DNA of 64,000 nt from Bradyrhizobium sp. (lineage in GTDB: Bacteria > Pseudomonadota > Alphaproteobacteria > Rhizobiales > Xanthobacteraceae), in the NCBI RefSeq assembly GCF_022844465.1, contig NZ_JALHLP010000011.1:1-64000 (forward strand), given 5' to 3'. Position 1 is the stretch's first letter; each line of letters starts with the position of its first letter. The translations under genes were made by a program, and so were the position numbers. This document shows, in pieces, positions 17,205 through 26,814 of this stretch. The notes under the pieces are model-generated. The model did no database searches. It saw nothing but the letters and a program-made list of their open reading frames with translations, and was not told the origin of the DNA.

Positions 17205-18533
17205 GTGACCCTTCATCAGAAGCCGAACACCCTGCAGACCGATTCGTTCTGGATGCCGTTCACCGCCAACCGGCAGTTCAAGAAGGCGCCGCGGCTGTTC
17301 GCCTCGGCTGAGGGCATGCACTACACCACCGTCGACGGCCGCAAGGTGATCGACGGCTCGGCCGGGCTTTGGTGCGTCAATGCCGGCCATGGCCGCCGGC
17401 AGATCGCATCCGCGGTCGAACGGCAATTGATGACGCTGGACTTCGCGCCTTCGTTCAACATGGGCCACCCGCTGGCGTTCGATTTCGCCGAGCGGCTGGC
17501 CGAGATCGCGCCGAAGGGGCTCGATCGCATCTTCTTCACCAATTCCGGTTCTGAATCGGTGGACACCGCGCTCAAGATTGCGCTCGCCTACCAGCGAGCC
17601 ATCGGACAAGGGACGCGCACGCGCCTGATCGGCCGCGAGCGCGGCTATCACGGCGTCGGCTTCGGCGGCATGTCGGTGGGCGGCATGGTGGCGAACCGCC
17701 GCGCGTTCGCGACCCATCTTCCCGGCGTCGACCATCTCCGTCACACCCACGATCTCGCCCGCAACGCCTTCGCCAAGGATCAGCCGGAGCATGGCGCCGA
17801 ACTCGCCGACGACCTCGAGCGGATGGTGGCGCTGCATGGCGCCGACACCATCGCCGCCGTCATCGTCGAGCCGGTGCCGGGTTCGACCGCGGTGCTGCCG
17901 CCGCCGAAAGGTTACCTGCAGCGCTTGCGCGAACTCTGCGACAAGCACGGCATCCTCCTGATCTTCGACGAGGTCATCACCGGCTTCGGCCGCCTCGGCG
18001 CGCCGTTCGCGGCCGACTATTTCGGCGTCACGCCGGACCTGATGGTGACGGCCAAGGGCATCACCAACGGCACCGTTCCCTGCGGCGCGGTGTTTGCCGG
18101 CCGCAAGATCCATGACGGGCTGATGACCGGCCCCGAGGGCACGATCGAACTGTTCCATGGCTACACCTATTCGGCCCATCCGGTCGCCTGCGCCGCCGGC
18201 CTTGCGACCCTCGACATCTACAAGGACGAGGGGCTCTTGACGCGCGGCGCAACGATGGCCGGGTACTGGCGCGACGCGCTGCATTCGCTCAAGGGCCTGC
18301 CGAACGTGGTCGACATCCGCAATATCGGCCTGATGGGCGCCGTCGAAGTCGCCTCGCGCAAGGAAGGCGTCGGCGCGCGCGGCTATGAGGTGATGGTCGA
18401 TTGCTTCAACCGCGGGCTCTATTTGCGCATGAGCGGCGACTCCTTTGCGCTGTCGCCGCCCCTGATCGTCGAGAAAAGCCATATCGACGACATCGTTTCG
18501 ATCCTCGGCGATGCCATCAAGCGCGTGGCCTGA
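17205..18533 (+). CDS. Class III omega-aminotransferase
   Basis: 442 residues from the GTG at 17205, preceded by AGGAG. Fold type I PLP enzyme: IIFDEVITGFGRLG-type motif (ILLIFDEVITGFGRLG, about residue 250) and the PLP lysine in VTAKGITNGTVPCGAV. The N-terminus FWMPFTANRQFK is typical of omega-amino acid or beta-alanine:pyruvate aminotransferases. It moves an amino group from a polyamine or omega-amino acid to pyruvate. dadA follows 49 bases downstream, which would oxidise D-alanine or another D-amino acid. The exact donor is not shown; a putrescine/beta-alanine role is inferred from the regulator type. Confidence 0.9.
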   Translation: MTLHQKPNTLQTDSFWMPFTANRQFKKAPRLFASAEGMHYTTVDGRKVIDGSAGLWCVNAGHGRRQIASAVERQLMTLDFAPSFNMGHPLAFDFAERLAEIAPKGLDRIFFTNSGSESVDTALKIALAYQRAIGQGTRTRLIGRERGYHGVGFGGMSVGGMVANRRAFATHLPGVDHLRHTHDLARNAFAKDQPEHGAELADDLERMVALHGADTIAAVIVEPVPGSTAVLPPPKGYLQRLRELCDKHGILLIFDEVITGFGRLGAPFAADYFGVTPDLMVTAKGITNGTVPCGAVFAGRKIHDGLMTGPEGTIELFHGYTYSAHPVACAAGLATLDIYKDEGLLTRGATMAGYWRDALHSLKGLPNVVDIRNIGLMGAVEVASRKEGVGARGYEVMVDCFNRGLYLRMSGDSFALSPPLIVEKSHIDDIVSILGDAIKRVA

Positions 18534-18582
18534 TCCTGGCCTGGAATGGGACCGAGCGGTCGTGGCGGATGCGTGAGGGATC

Positions 18583-19848
18583 GTGAAGGTCATCGTTCTC
18601 GGCAGCGGCGTCATCGGCGTCACCACAGCCTATTATCTGGCGCGCGCCGGCCATGAGGTGACGGTGGTCGACCGCCAGGCGGGTCCCGCGCGCGAAACCA
18701 GTTTTGCCAACGCCGGCGAGGTGTCGCCGGGTTATTCCTCGCCTTGGGCCGGACCCGGCGTGCCGGTGAAGGCCGTCAAATGGCTGTTGATGCGGCACGG
18801 CCCGCTGGTGATCTGGCCCAAGCTCGATCCCGTGATGTGGTGGTGGATGCTCAAGCTGCTGCGCAACTGCACCGCGGCGCGCTACGCCATCAACAAGAGC
18901 CGGATGATCCCGATCGCCGAATACAGCCGCGATTGCCTGCGCGCGCTGCGGGCCGAGACCGGCATCCAGTATGACGAACGCAGCGGCGGCACGCTGCAGC
19001 TGTTTCGCAAGCAGAAGCAGCTCGACGGTGCCGGCGACGACATCGCGGTGCTCAAGCAATATGGCGTGCCCTACGAGGTGCTCGATCCTGCCGGCTGCAT
19101 TGCCGCGGAGCCCGGGCTCGCCGCCTCGAAGGTCAAGTTCGTCGGCGGGCTCCGCCTGCCGCAGGACGAGACCGGCGATTGCCACATGTTCACGCAGGCG
19201 CTCGCCGCCGAGGCCGCGCGGCTCGGCGTCCAGTTCAGGTTCGACACCCATATCGAGCGGCTGGTCGCGGATGGCGGCAGGATCACCGGCGTCGTCACTG
19301 GCGCGGGCCTGTTGCAGGCCGATGCCTATGTCGCGGCGCTTGGCAGCTGGTCGCCGCGGTTGCTGCGGCCGGTCGGGATTCCGGTTCCGGTCTATCCGGT
19401 GAAGGGCTACTCGATCACGGTGCCGGTCATCGATCCCGCCGGCGCGCCGGCGTCGACCGTCATGGACGAAAGCTACAAGGTCGCGATCACGCGGCTGGGC
19501 GACCGCATCCGCGTCGGCGGCACCGCGGAAATCTCGGGCTACTCCGATCGCCTCGATGCGGCGCGGCGCGCGACGCTCGATCATTCCCTGACCGACATGT
19601 TTCCGAACGGCGGCGATCTGAGCAAAGCGAGCTTCTGGTGCGGCCTGAGGCCGATGACGCCGGACGGGCCGCCAGTAATCGGGGCGACGCGCTACGGCAA
19701 TCTGTACCTCAACACCGGCCACGGCACACTCGGCTGGACCATGGCCTGCGGATCGGGGCGGGCGCTGGCCGACCTGATGTCCGGGCGCAAGCCGGATATC
19801 GACGTGAGCGAACTCAACGTGAGCCGATACGATCACCGGTTCGGGTAG
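18583..19848 (+). CDS. dadA: D-amino acid dehydrogenase small subunit (DadA)
   Basis: 421 residues from a GTG with GAGGGAT just upstream. The N-terminal FAD-binding motif [20 protein letters not shown] is followed by family motifs [19 protein letters not shown] and [14 protein letters not shown], and the C-terminal [14 protein letters not shown]. DadA is a membrane-associated flavoenzyme that oxidises D-amino acids, mainly D-alanine, to 2-oxo acids, passing electrons to the respiratory chain. It is probably co-transcribed with the aminotransferase and controlled by the divergent cupin regulator. Related glycine/sarcosine oxidases are the alternative. Confidence 0.92.
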   Translation: MKVIVLGSGVIGVTTAYYLARAGHEVTVVDRQAGPARETSFANAGEVSPGYSSPWAGPGVPVKAVKWLLMRHGPLVIWPKLDPVMWWWMLKLLRNCTAARYAINKSRMIPIAEYSRDCLRALRAETGIQYDERSGGTLQLFRKQKQLDGAGDDIAVLKQYGVPYEVLDPAGCIAAEPGLAASKVKFVGGLRLPQDETGDCHMFTQALAAEAARLGVQFRFDTHIERLVADGGRITGVVTGAGLLQADAYVAALGSWSPRLLRPVGIPVPVYPVKGYSITVPVIDPAGAPASTVMDESYKVAITRLGDRIRVGGTAEISGYSDRLDAARRATLDHSLTDMFPNGGDLSKASFWCGLRPMTPDGPPVIGATRYGNLYLNTGHGTLGWTMACGSGRALADLMSGRKPDIDVSELNVSRYDHRFG

Positions 19849-19992
19849 TAAATCGTCTGATCCCGCTTGGGCCGCTTCGGGATGCACGGGACCTCGGCGC
19901 CCGGCGGTCAGCGATATCAAAGCTCGCCAAACGCGGAACCTCCAACAGCGGCGAACGTTCGCTTGCGTAACGCCTTTGTGGAGGAGTCTAAA

Positions 19993-21297
19993 ATGCGCAA
20001 GCAACTGCTGCTATCGACGGGAATCATCTGCTTGATGCTGGCACCGGCCGTTTCCTACGGCCAAGCCCCTGGAGCAAAAGGGGAAGAGCCGAAACAGACG
20101 CGGCCAAGCGATGCCGGCAAGGGTGCTGCATCGCAAGAACGCGGCGGCGCCGAGCGGGTACAGGAACGCGCGCAGGGCGCGGAACAAAAGGCGCAAGGGG
20201 CAGCCGGCCGGGAAGAAAAAGGACCGGGTTCCCGACAGACTGATGAAAGGAGCAAGGCCGCGCCGATGACTGACCGTCCGGCTACGGCGAGCGATGACAA
20301 GCGCGGCCGCGGCGATGACGCAAAATCCAGCGAGCGCGCCCAGGATTCCCGTCAGGGCGAGGGCAAGGACGCGAAGGACAGCACCAAGGGTCGCGCCGAA
20401 ACGGATCGCGACAATGCGGCCCGCGGCAAGTCCAGCGCCGAGCAGGAAAAATCGAAGGACGGAACCGCTGCCGCTCAAAAGGAGCGCGAGGGAACGACCA
20501 CGACGCAGAAAGAGTCGGGCCGCGATCAGCGCGATGGCGCCAAGGACGGCGCCAAGAATGCCGCCGAGCAGGGTAAGGATGCAAACCGGCCGTCCACCGC
20601 AACCGACAGCACGCGCACGCCGCCGGCGGGCAATGCGCAGACGACTGCTCCGGGCGGCGCGGCCAGCCAGAGCCCAACGACGCAGAGCCAGACCAGCCAG
20701 ACGCAGGTCAGCCAGCAATCCAGCATCTCGACTGAAAAGCAGGTGCGGATCTCCCAGACCCTGACCCGCGAACGTCTGGCGCCGCCGGAGCGCAACCTCA
20801 ACATATCGATCCGGATCGGCGAAACGGTCCCGCAGAATGTCCGGTTCCACCGGTTGCCGCCGGAAATCGTCTCGATCGAGCCTGAGTATCGCGACTACGA
20901 GTACTTCACGACCGAGGAAGACATCGTCATCGTCGAGCCACGGAGCAAGCGGATCGTCAGCCAGGTCCCGCGTGATGCCTCCCGCATTCGCGCCGCCGGT
21001 GGCCAACCCGGCACCAGTGGTACGAGCAGCTCGGGCAGTTACACCAGCCCGGTGGCCGCCGCCGGTGGCGCCTCGCCGTGCCGCATCATGCGGCGCGACA
21101 ATGCCGGCAATGTCACCGAACTCACGCCGCAGACCGTCGGTTCGGCGGCGCAGCAGGAAGCCATCAGCGTCACGGTCCGCGTCCCCGGCGGCGCGACAAC
21201 CGCGCCGATCTCGATGGGTGCGCCGGACGGGCGGATCGTGGTGTCAGGTCAGAGCGGAGCTGATTGCGTGGTGATGATCGAGCCGCCGGCCCGATAA
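19993..21297 (+). CDS. Secreted low-complexity protein with C-terminal DUF1236 domain
   Basis: 434 residues from the ATG at 19993, which has a strong GGAGGAG upstream; an open extension to 19867 is rejected. A signal peptide (about 1-23) is followed by about 220 residues of charged low complexity rich in Lys, Glu, Asp, Ala and Gly (for example RAQDSRQGEGKDAKDS). A conserved part (about 275-335) has VPQNVRFHRLPPEIV and YEYFTTEEDIVIVEP, the DUF1236 pattern. The tail contains a two-Cys segment. Likely an envelope protein; DUF1236 has no known activity. A 12-bp-stem hairpin follows. Confidence 0.82.
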   Translation: MRKQLLLSTGIICLMLAPAVSYGQAPGAKGEEPKQTRPSDAGKGAASQERGGAERVQERAQGAEQKAQGAAGREEKGPGSRQTDERSKAAPMTDRPATASDDKRGRGDDAKSSERAQDSRQGEGKDAKDSTKGRAETDRDNAARGKSSAEQEKSKDGTAAAQKEREGTTTTQKESGRDQRDGAKDGAKNAAEQGKDANRPSTATDSTRTPPAGNAQTTAPGGAASQSPTTQSQTSQTQVSQQSSISTEKQVRISQTLTRERLAPPERNLNISIRIGETVPQNVRFHRLPPEIVSIEPEYRDYEYFTTEEDIVIVEPRSKRIVSQVPRDASRIRAAGGQPGTSGTSSSGSYTSPVAAAGGASPCRIMRRDNAGNVTELTPQTVGSAAQQEAISVTVRVPGGATTAPISMGAPDGRIVVSGQSGADCVVMIEPPAR

Positions 21298-21332
21298 GGA
21301 AAAGAACCCGCACTGTGCGCGCTGGAGTAAGA

Positions 21333-21360
21333 GAAAGTGCGGCACCACTGCCGCACTTTC
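21333..21360. terminator. Bidirectional terminator between DUF1236 gene and ggt
   Basis: A perfect 12-bp stem, GAAAGTGCGGCA / TGCCGCACTTTC, with a CCAC loop. It sits between two convergent stop codons (21297 and 21389) and has A-rich/T-rich ends, so it can serve both genes. Confidence 0.8.
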
Positions 21361-21388
21361 CTTGCGCTGATACGATGTGCTGTGGCTT

Positions 21389-22981
21389 TTACCCCTCCGC
21401 CACCGCCTCGCTCCAGGGCTGGAACGGCTCGGTCGCGCCGCTGTTGGTAGCGCCGTCGCGCAGCACCACGCTGGGGCAGGCGAACTTCATCGGCAGCGTC
21501 TGGATCCGCGCTTCCTCGTAGTCGAAACGGGCGCCGAGCGTATCGCGCGCGGCCTGCGGCAGGCGGACGTCGCCGATCACCACCGCGCCTTCGCTGGCGT
21601 CGATGCGCGGCTGGTGGATCGCCGCATCGAGGTCCATGCCGTAATCCATCACGAAGGACAGCAGCTGCGTCACCGCCGGCAGGATGCGCCGGCCGCCGGA
21701 GGCGCCGACGGCGAACCGCCGGCCGTCCGCGGCCTCGGCCAGCACCGGCGTGTAATTGGTGAGGCAGCGCTTGCCCGGCGCCAGCGAATTCGGCGTGCCC
21801 GGGGTCGGATCGAACCACATGATGCCGTTGTTCATGGTGATGCCGGTCTGGCCTGAGACGAATTTGGAGCCGAACGTCGACAGCAGCGTCTGGGTCACCG
21901 CCGCCATGTTGCCGTCGCGGTCGACCGCCGAGAAGTGCGTGGTGCAGGCCGGCGCCAGCGCTTCTGCGCCGAGCGCGCGCCGGCCGTCTTCATCGCCCAT
22001 GTCTTTGAGGCGTTCGCGGTAGGCCGTCTGCAGCGCCGAGGCATAGGCGATGTAGGCGGCCGCATCGGGCGTGCCACGCGAAGGCTTCAGACTTTCCTGC
22101 AGCAGGCCGAGCGTTCGCGCCAGCGTCGGCCCTGCCGTCAGTTCCGGCGTCGCCAACACCTTGCCGCCGCGATAGGGGATCGCGAGCGGTTCGCGCAGAT
22201 GCGCGCGGAACGGCGCGAGGTCGTCGACCGAAAGCGCGCCGCCGGCCGCCTGGATGTCGGCGGCAAGACTCTTTGCCAGATCGCCCTGGTAGAAATCGCG
22301 CGCGCCCTGGCTGGCCAGATGCGCCATCGTCGCCTTGAGGCGGTGCTGCGGCAGGCGGACATCGGACTTGATGCCCCAGGGTGCGTTCGGCGGCAGGCCG
22401 TCCTGCAGATAGGCCGCCGCGCTAGCCGGGTACCGGCGCAGATCGGCGGCCGAACTCGAAATCATCAGCGTGGTCCACCAGTCGACCGCAAGGCCTTCAC
22501 CGGCGAGCGCGACACTCGGCGCCAGCAGTTCCTTCCACGGCAGCCTGGCGTGGCGGCGATGGGCTTCCTCCATGCCGGCCACCACACCGGGCACCGCGAT
22601 CGAGCCGGGGCCGTGCAGGTTGCGGTCGTCTTTCACGCGCGGCCAGGGGAAGATGTCGGAAGCCGCGCCGTCGCCGGTCAAAGGATAATCCTCGGGCCGC
22701 AAGCTCGCCGGCGCCCGCATGCCGTAGTCGATGACCTCGTAGCGGTTCTCGCCCGCGCGGTAGAGCACCATCGCGCCGCCGCCGCCGAGCCCGCTCATCC
22801 ACGGTTCCAGCACGCCAAGCGCAAAGCTCGTCGCGATCACGGCGTCGACGCAGTCGCCGCCCGCGGCCAGCACTTCCGCGCCGACTTCGGCGGCCTTGCG
22901 CGATTGCGCGGCGACGATGCCGCCTTTGGAAACGACCGCGGACTTGCGCATGGTCTGGATATTGGAGAACTGGTCGCGCAT
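21389..22981 (-). CDS. ggt: Gamma-glutamyltransferase
   Basis: 530 residues. The self-processing Thr is in CTTHFSAVDRDGNMAA, which marks the start of the small subunit after autocleavage, and MNNGIMWFDPTPG and GASGGRRILPAVTQ are family motifs. GGT hydrolyses or transfers gamma-glutamyl groups of glutathione. The large-subunit start (VVSKGGIVAAQSRKAAEVG) is present but no signal peptide is obvious, so location may be cytoplasmic or as in related cephalosporin acylase-like members. The start at 22981 has AAGG upstream. The crotonase gene lies 49 bases upstream on the same strand. Confidence 0.9.
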   Translation of the reverse strand: MRDQFSNIQTMRKSAVVSKGGIVAAQSRKAAEVGAEVLAAGGDCVDAVIATSFALGVLEPWMSGLGGGGAMVLYRAGENRYEVIDYGMRAPASLRPEDYPLTGDGAASDIFPWPRVKDDRNLHGPGSIAVPGVVAGMEEAHRRHARLPWKELLAPSVALAGEGLAVDWWTTLMISSSAADLRRYPASAAAYLQDGLPPNAPWGIKSDVRLPQHRLKATMAHLASQGARDFYQGDLAKSLAADIQAAGGALSVDDLAPFRAHLREPLAIPYRGGKVLATPELTAGPTLARTLGLLQESLKPSRGTPDAAAYIAYASALQTAYRERLKDMGDEDGRRALGAEALAPACTTHFSAVDRDGNMAAVTQTLLSTFGSKFVSGQTGITMNNGIMWFDPTPGTPNSLAPGKRCLTNYTPVLAEAADGRRFAVGASGGRRILPAVTQLLSFVMDYGMDLDAAIHQPRIDASEGAVVIGDVRLPQAARDTLGARFDYEEARIQTLPMKFACPSVVLRDGATNSGATEPFQPWSEAVAEG

Positions 22982-23030
22982 GGGATGGCCTTCGTCTTTG
23001 TGATGTTGGCGCTGCCGGCGGTCCGGCGGT

Positions 23031-23897
23031 TTACTCGGCTACATTTTTCTCGCCGTGCCACCACGGATACTGGCTCGGCATGTCCTGCGACACCTTTCCC
23101 GGAAACGACGGCGCGCGCTTCTCCAGAAAGGCCTGGACGCCTTCGCGCACGTCGGCGTGGCCGCCGCGCTCGATCGACATCGGCTTGTCGATTTCAAGCA
23201 GTTCGAACGGGGCCGGCGCGCCGGAAAACCGCCACAGCATCTGGCGCGTCAACGCGACCGCGACGGCGGAGGTCGCCTCCGTCATCTCGCGTGCGATCTC
23301 CTTGGCGCGCCCGAGCAGTTCAGCGGGCTCCACCACCTCGCTGACCAGCCCGCCCTGGCGCGCTTCGTCCGCATCGAAGGTGCGGCCGGAGAGGCACCAG
23401 CGCAACGCCTGCGGCAACCCGACCAGTTTTGGCAGGAACCAGGCGCTGCCGGCTTCTGGGACCAGGCCGCGGCGGGCAAAGATGAAGCCGATCTTGGCGC
23501 CTTTGGTCGCGATCCTGATATCCATCGGCAGCGTCATGGTGATGCCGACGCCGACCGCGCCGCCGTTGATCGCCGCGATCGAGGGCTTGCGGCAGTTGAA
23601 GATCGCCTCGACAAAGCGGCCGCCGCCGGGCTTCGGGCTGGCAAACACTCCGGCGCCGTGCTGGCCCGAGGTGTCGAAGCTTGCCGCGCCGCCGGACACA
23701 TCGGCCCCGGCGCAGAACGCGCGGCCCGCGCCGGTGACGATGATGGCGCGGACATTGTCGTCGCCGTCGGCGCGCTCGAAGGCGTCTGCGATCTCCGCGC
23801 CCATCTGGCCGGTATAAGCGTTCAGCCTGTCCGGCCGGTTGAGCGTGACGATCATGAGCCGGCCGTCGATTTCGCAGGTGATGTGTTCGTAGTTCAA
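23031..23897 (-). CDS. Enoyl-CoA hydratase/isomerase family protein
   Basis: 288 residues from a TTG start with an excellent GGGAGG seven bases upstream; no ATG gives the full conserved N-terminus (NYEHITCEIDGRLMIVTLNR). Crotonase fold with the oxyanion-hole segment AGRAFCAGADVSGG and GGAVGVGITMTLPMDI. PEAGS carries the expected catalytic Glu, but the upstream Glu of true hydratases is less clear, so an isomerase or another crotonase reaction is possible. The substrate is probably an acyl-CoA ester. It could be co-transcribed with downstream ggt. Confidence 0.88.
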   Translation of the reverse strand: MNYEHITCEIDGRLMIVTLNRPDRLNAYTGQMGAEIADAFERADGDDNVRAIIVTGAGRAFCAGADVSGGAASFDTSGQHGAGVFASPKPGGGRFVEAIFNCRKPSIAAINGGAVGVGITMTLPMDIRIATKGAKIGFIFARRGLVPEAGSAWFLPKLVGLPQALRWCLSGRTFDADEARQGGLVSEVVEPAELLGRAKEIAREMTEATSAVAVALTRQMLWRFSGAPAPFELLEIDKPMSIERGGHADVREGVQAFLEKRAPSFPGKVSQDMPSQYPWWHGEKNVAE

Positions 23898-24097
23898 GCG
23901 TCGCCTCCCGTTCTTGTTCTTCTTGCAGCCCGCCGGTAGATCGCAGATGGTCGCCGGGCCACCGGCCAGGGCACATTACGGCGGATCGCCACATCCGCAA
24001 GGGCCGGCATCCTGACGCAAGTGCCGCGCGCGAATAAATGGTATGGTCAATCCGACGGCGCCGGGATCGACGCCAGAAAAAGAAACGGGAGCCGCGC

Positions 24098-25762
24098 ATG
24101 ACCGAGGAAACCAGGTCGCACTACGAAGTCATCGTGATCGGCGCCGGCGTCGCCGGGATCTACCAGATCAAGCGCCTGGCCGACCGCGGGGTCGATGCGC
24201 TGGTGCTGGACGCCGCCCCCGACCTCGGCGGAACGTGGTACTGGAATCGCTATCCCGGCGCGCGCTTCGATTCCGAGAGCTATACCTACGGCTACTCGTT
24301 CTCCAGGGAACTGCTCGATGAGTGGCACTGGAAAGAGCGCTTCTCGCCCCAGCCGGAGAACCTGCGCTACCTCAACTACGTCGCCGACAAGTTCGACCTG
24401 CGGAAATACATGCGGTTCAACTGCAAGGTCGAGGCGGCCAGCTTCGACGAGGCGGACCATGTGTGGCGGTTGCGGCTCGGCGACGGCCGCGAGCTGACCA
24501 GCCGGTTCGTGGTGCTTGCCGTCGGCCTGCTCTCGGTGCCGACGCTGCCGCGGTTCGAAGGCATGGATAGTTTCAAGGGGCGATCGTTCCACACCTTCTA
24601 CTGGCCGCACGAGCCGGTCGAACTGGCGGGCAAGAAGGTCGCCATCATCGGCACCGGCGCCACCGCCATCCAGGTGATCGGCGAGATCGCCGACAAGGTC
24701 GGAGAGCTCACCGTGTTCCAGCGGCGTCCGAACTGGAGCGCCCCGCTCAACAACAGCCCGATCTCGGTCCAGGAGATGGCGGATATCCGCGCCCGCTACG
24801 AGGAGATCTTCGCGACCTGCGCCCGCACGCCCGGCGGCTTCGAGCATGAGCCCGACCGTCGCGGCTTTTACGAGGTCAGCCCCGAGGAGCGGCGCGCGCT
24901 CTGGGACAAGCTGTACGACGAGCCGGGTTTCGGGATTTGGCTCAGCAACTTCCGCGAGATTTTCATGGACGAGGCGGCCAACGCCGAGTTTTCCGCCTAT
25001 ATCGCCGAGCGCATTCGCCGGCGCGTCCGCGATCCCGTCACCGCCGAGAAGCTGATCCCGAAGGACCACGGCTTCGGCGTGCAGCGGGTGCCGCTGGAGA
25101 CCAACTATTTCGAGGCCTATAACCGCGACAACGTCCATCTCGTTGACATCAGCGAGACGCCGATCGAGCGGGTGACGGCGACCGGCTTGCGGACCAGCGC
25201 GCGCGATTACGATTTCGACATCATCGTCTATTCGACCGGCTTCGACGCCATCACCGGCGCCTTCGACGCCATCGACATAACAGGTGCAGATGGTGCGAAG
25301 CTGTTCGAGCAATGGCGCGACGGCCCCTCGACCTTCCTCGGCATGATGGCCCACGGATTTCCGAATCTGTTGATGCCGACGGGTCCCCAGAGCGGCTCGG
25401 CCTCGACCAATTTCCCGCGCGGCATCGAGAACGGCGTCAATTGGTGCATGGATCTGCTGGAGTACATGTGGGCGCGCGGCCACACCCGGGCCGAAGCCAC
25501 CGCCGAGGCGCAGGCGCGCTGGACCGCGCACGTCACCAAGATGTACGCCATCATGCTGATGCGCAAAGCCAAGTCGTGGTTCACCGGTTACAATTCCAAC
25601 GTCCCCGGCCACGAGCACGGCAAGACGCGCTACCTCGTCTATAATGGCGGCACGCCGAAATACGTCGCCGCCGTCAACGAGGTCGCCGCCAAGGGCTACG
25701 AGGGAATCGTGTTTGGCGCCAGGGCGCGGGCCGAGGCAAGGGCGGCGACCGCTGCGGAATAG
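24098..25762 (+). CDS. Flavin-dependent monooxygenase, Baeyer-Villiger type
   Basis: 554 residues from the ATG at 24098 (GGGAG upstream). The FAD site is VIGAGVAGIYQIKRL, and the Baeyer-Villiger fingerprint FKGRSFHTFYWP is near residue 165. An NADPH-binding Rossmann motif (IGTGATAIQ) follows. These soluble enzymes insert oxygen next to a ketone using NADPH and O2, turning ketones or cyclic ketones into esters or lactones. The substrate cannot be told. The gene stands alone; the broken LysR gene downstream on the opposite strand may once have been linked to it. Confidence 0.93.
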   Translation: MTEETRSHYEVIVIGAGVAGIYQIKRLADRGVDALVLDAAPDLGGTWYWNRYPGARFDSESYTYGYSFSRELLDEWHWKERFSPQPENLRYLNYVADKFDLRKYMRFNCKVEAASFDEADHVWRLRLGDGRELTSRFVVLAVGLLSVPTLPRFEGMDSFKGRSFHTFYWPHEPVELAGKKVAIIGTGATAIQVIGEIADKVGELTVFQRRPNWSAPLNNSPISVQEMADIRARYEEIFATCARTPGGFEHEPDRRGFYEVSPEERRALWDKLYDEPGFGIWLSNFREIFMDEAANAEFSAYIAERIRRRVRDPVTAEKLIPKDHGFGVQRVPLETNYFEAYNRDNVHLVDISETPIERVTATGLRTSARDYDFDIIVYSTGFDAITGAFDAIDITGADGAKLFEQWRDGPSTFLGMMAHGFPNLLMPTGPQSGSASTNFPRGIENGVNWCMDLLEYMWARGHTRAEATAEAQARWTAHVTKMYAIMLMRKAKSWFTGYNSNVPGHEHGKTRYLVYNGGTPKYVAAVNEVAAKGYEGIVFGARARAEARAATAAE

Positions 25763-25774
25763 ACCAGCCGCCGC

Positions 25775-26649
25775 TTAGCTTGCCGGGTGGCCGCGCCCGG
25801 CGGCAATCTCCAGCGAATGCGTGACATGCTGCGCCAGCAGCTGGGCGGCGCGCGAAATCGTTCCTGGTGCGCGATACAATGCGATCTCGGCGTCGGGCAT
25901 GGTGGGGAGGTTGTGTTCTGCGCCAAGCATCATCAGGCCTTCCGGCGCCATATCCTTGGACAGCACCGTCACCCCGAGGCCCGCGCGCACAGCCGCCTGC
26001 AGGCCCTCGCTGCTCGGGCTGGTATAGACGATCCGCCACTCGCGCTTGGCGGCCTGAAGGGCGGCAAGCGCCCGCTTGCGATAGACGTCGGGAGCAGGTG
26101 CCAGCACCAGCGGAAGCGGTTGGGCGGGATCCGGCACCAGCTTCGGCCCGCTGACCCATACCAGCGTGTCGCGCCAGACCGCGATGCCGCCCGCCGGCCC
26201 TTGCGGCTCGCGCTTGACCAGCACGAGATCGTATTCATCCCTGGAGAAACCCTCGAGCAGATTGAAGCTGAAATTGCAATTGACCTCGAGGGCGACCCGC
26301 GGATGCGTTCGTGCAAACCGCGCCAGAATATCCGGAAGGTAGACGGTGGCGAAGTCTTCGGGGGTTCCCAGCCGGACGTTGCCTTCGACTTCAGGTTCCA
26401 GAATGCGCGAGCGGGCTTCGTCGGCCAGATGCAGCAGCTGCCGTGCATAATTGAGCAGGACCTCGCCGTCGGCTGTCAGCAGGAAGTCGCGGCCGTTGCG
26501 CTCGAATACACTCCGTCCAAGGTTCTGTTCGAGCTTTCTGATCTGCAGGCTGACCGTGGATTGGGTTCGGCCGACGCGTTCCGCGGCCCGCGTGAAACGA
26601 CCGCAACGTATGTTCGCAGCAGGTCGAAGTCGAATGGAGGCAGGGGAGT
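25775..26649 (-). pseudogene. LysR-family regulator broken inside its helix-turn-helix
   Basis: From 26596 down to 25775 the frame encodes FTRAAERVGRTQSTVSLQIRKLE (part of the DNA-binding helix), then a LysR effector-binding domain (VRLGTPEDFATVYLPDILA and RAGLGVTVLSKDMAPEGL). The expected first part, PPFDFDLLRTYVAV, is in another frame at about 26645-26604. The join at 26596-26603 lacks roughly the four or five codons normally found there (in relatives ...ECGS), and the loss changes the frame. No ATG precedes the first part; a CTG stands in its place. The gene is therefore most likely inactive, though sequencing error is possible. Confidence 0.8.
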
Positions 26650-26814
26650 CGTTAATGCCGGTACCGATCGTGGTGGTTCTTTTCGGACCGGGGCATCATA
26701 TCATCCAGGCATCCCGGCTCCGCAAGCGCACAAGCCGCGGCAAATAACACCACGGCATCATGCCACATCCCCCGGGTCTGCCGGGAGATGTTGTCGCGTC
26801 CGCTTCGGGCGAGG

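Noticed and set aside
17049..18626. 525-codon frame antisense to the omega-aminotransferase
   Set aside because: The sense frame has intact PLP-enzyme motifs and a ribosome-binding site; the antisense frame has none.
20011..21006. Antisense frame to the DUF1236 gene
   Set aside because: Caused by the biased, repetitive sense codons; no start signal.
24038..24097. Upstream extension of the monooxygenase
   Set aside because: The extra 20 residues are basic and unlike the family, and the ATG at 24098 has a better ribosome-binding site.
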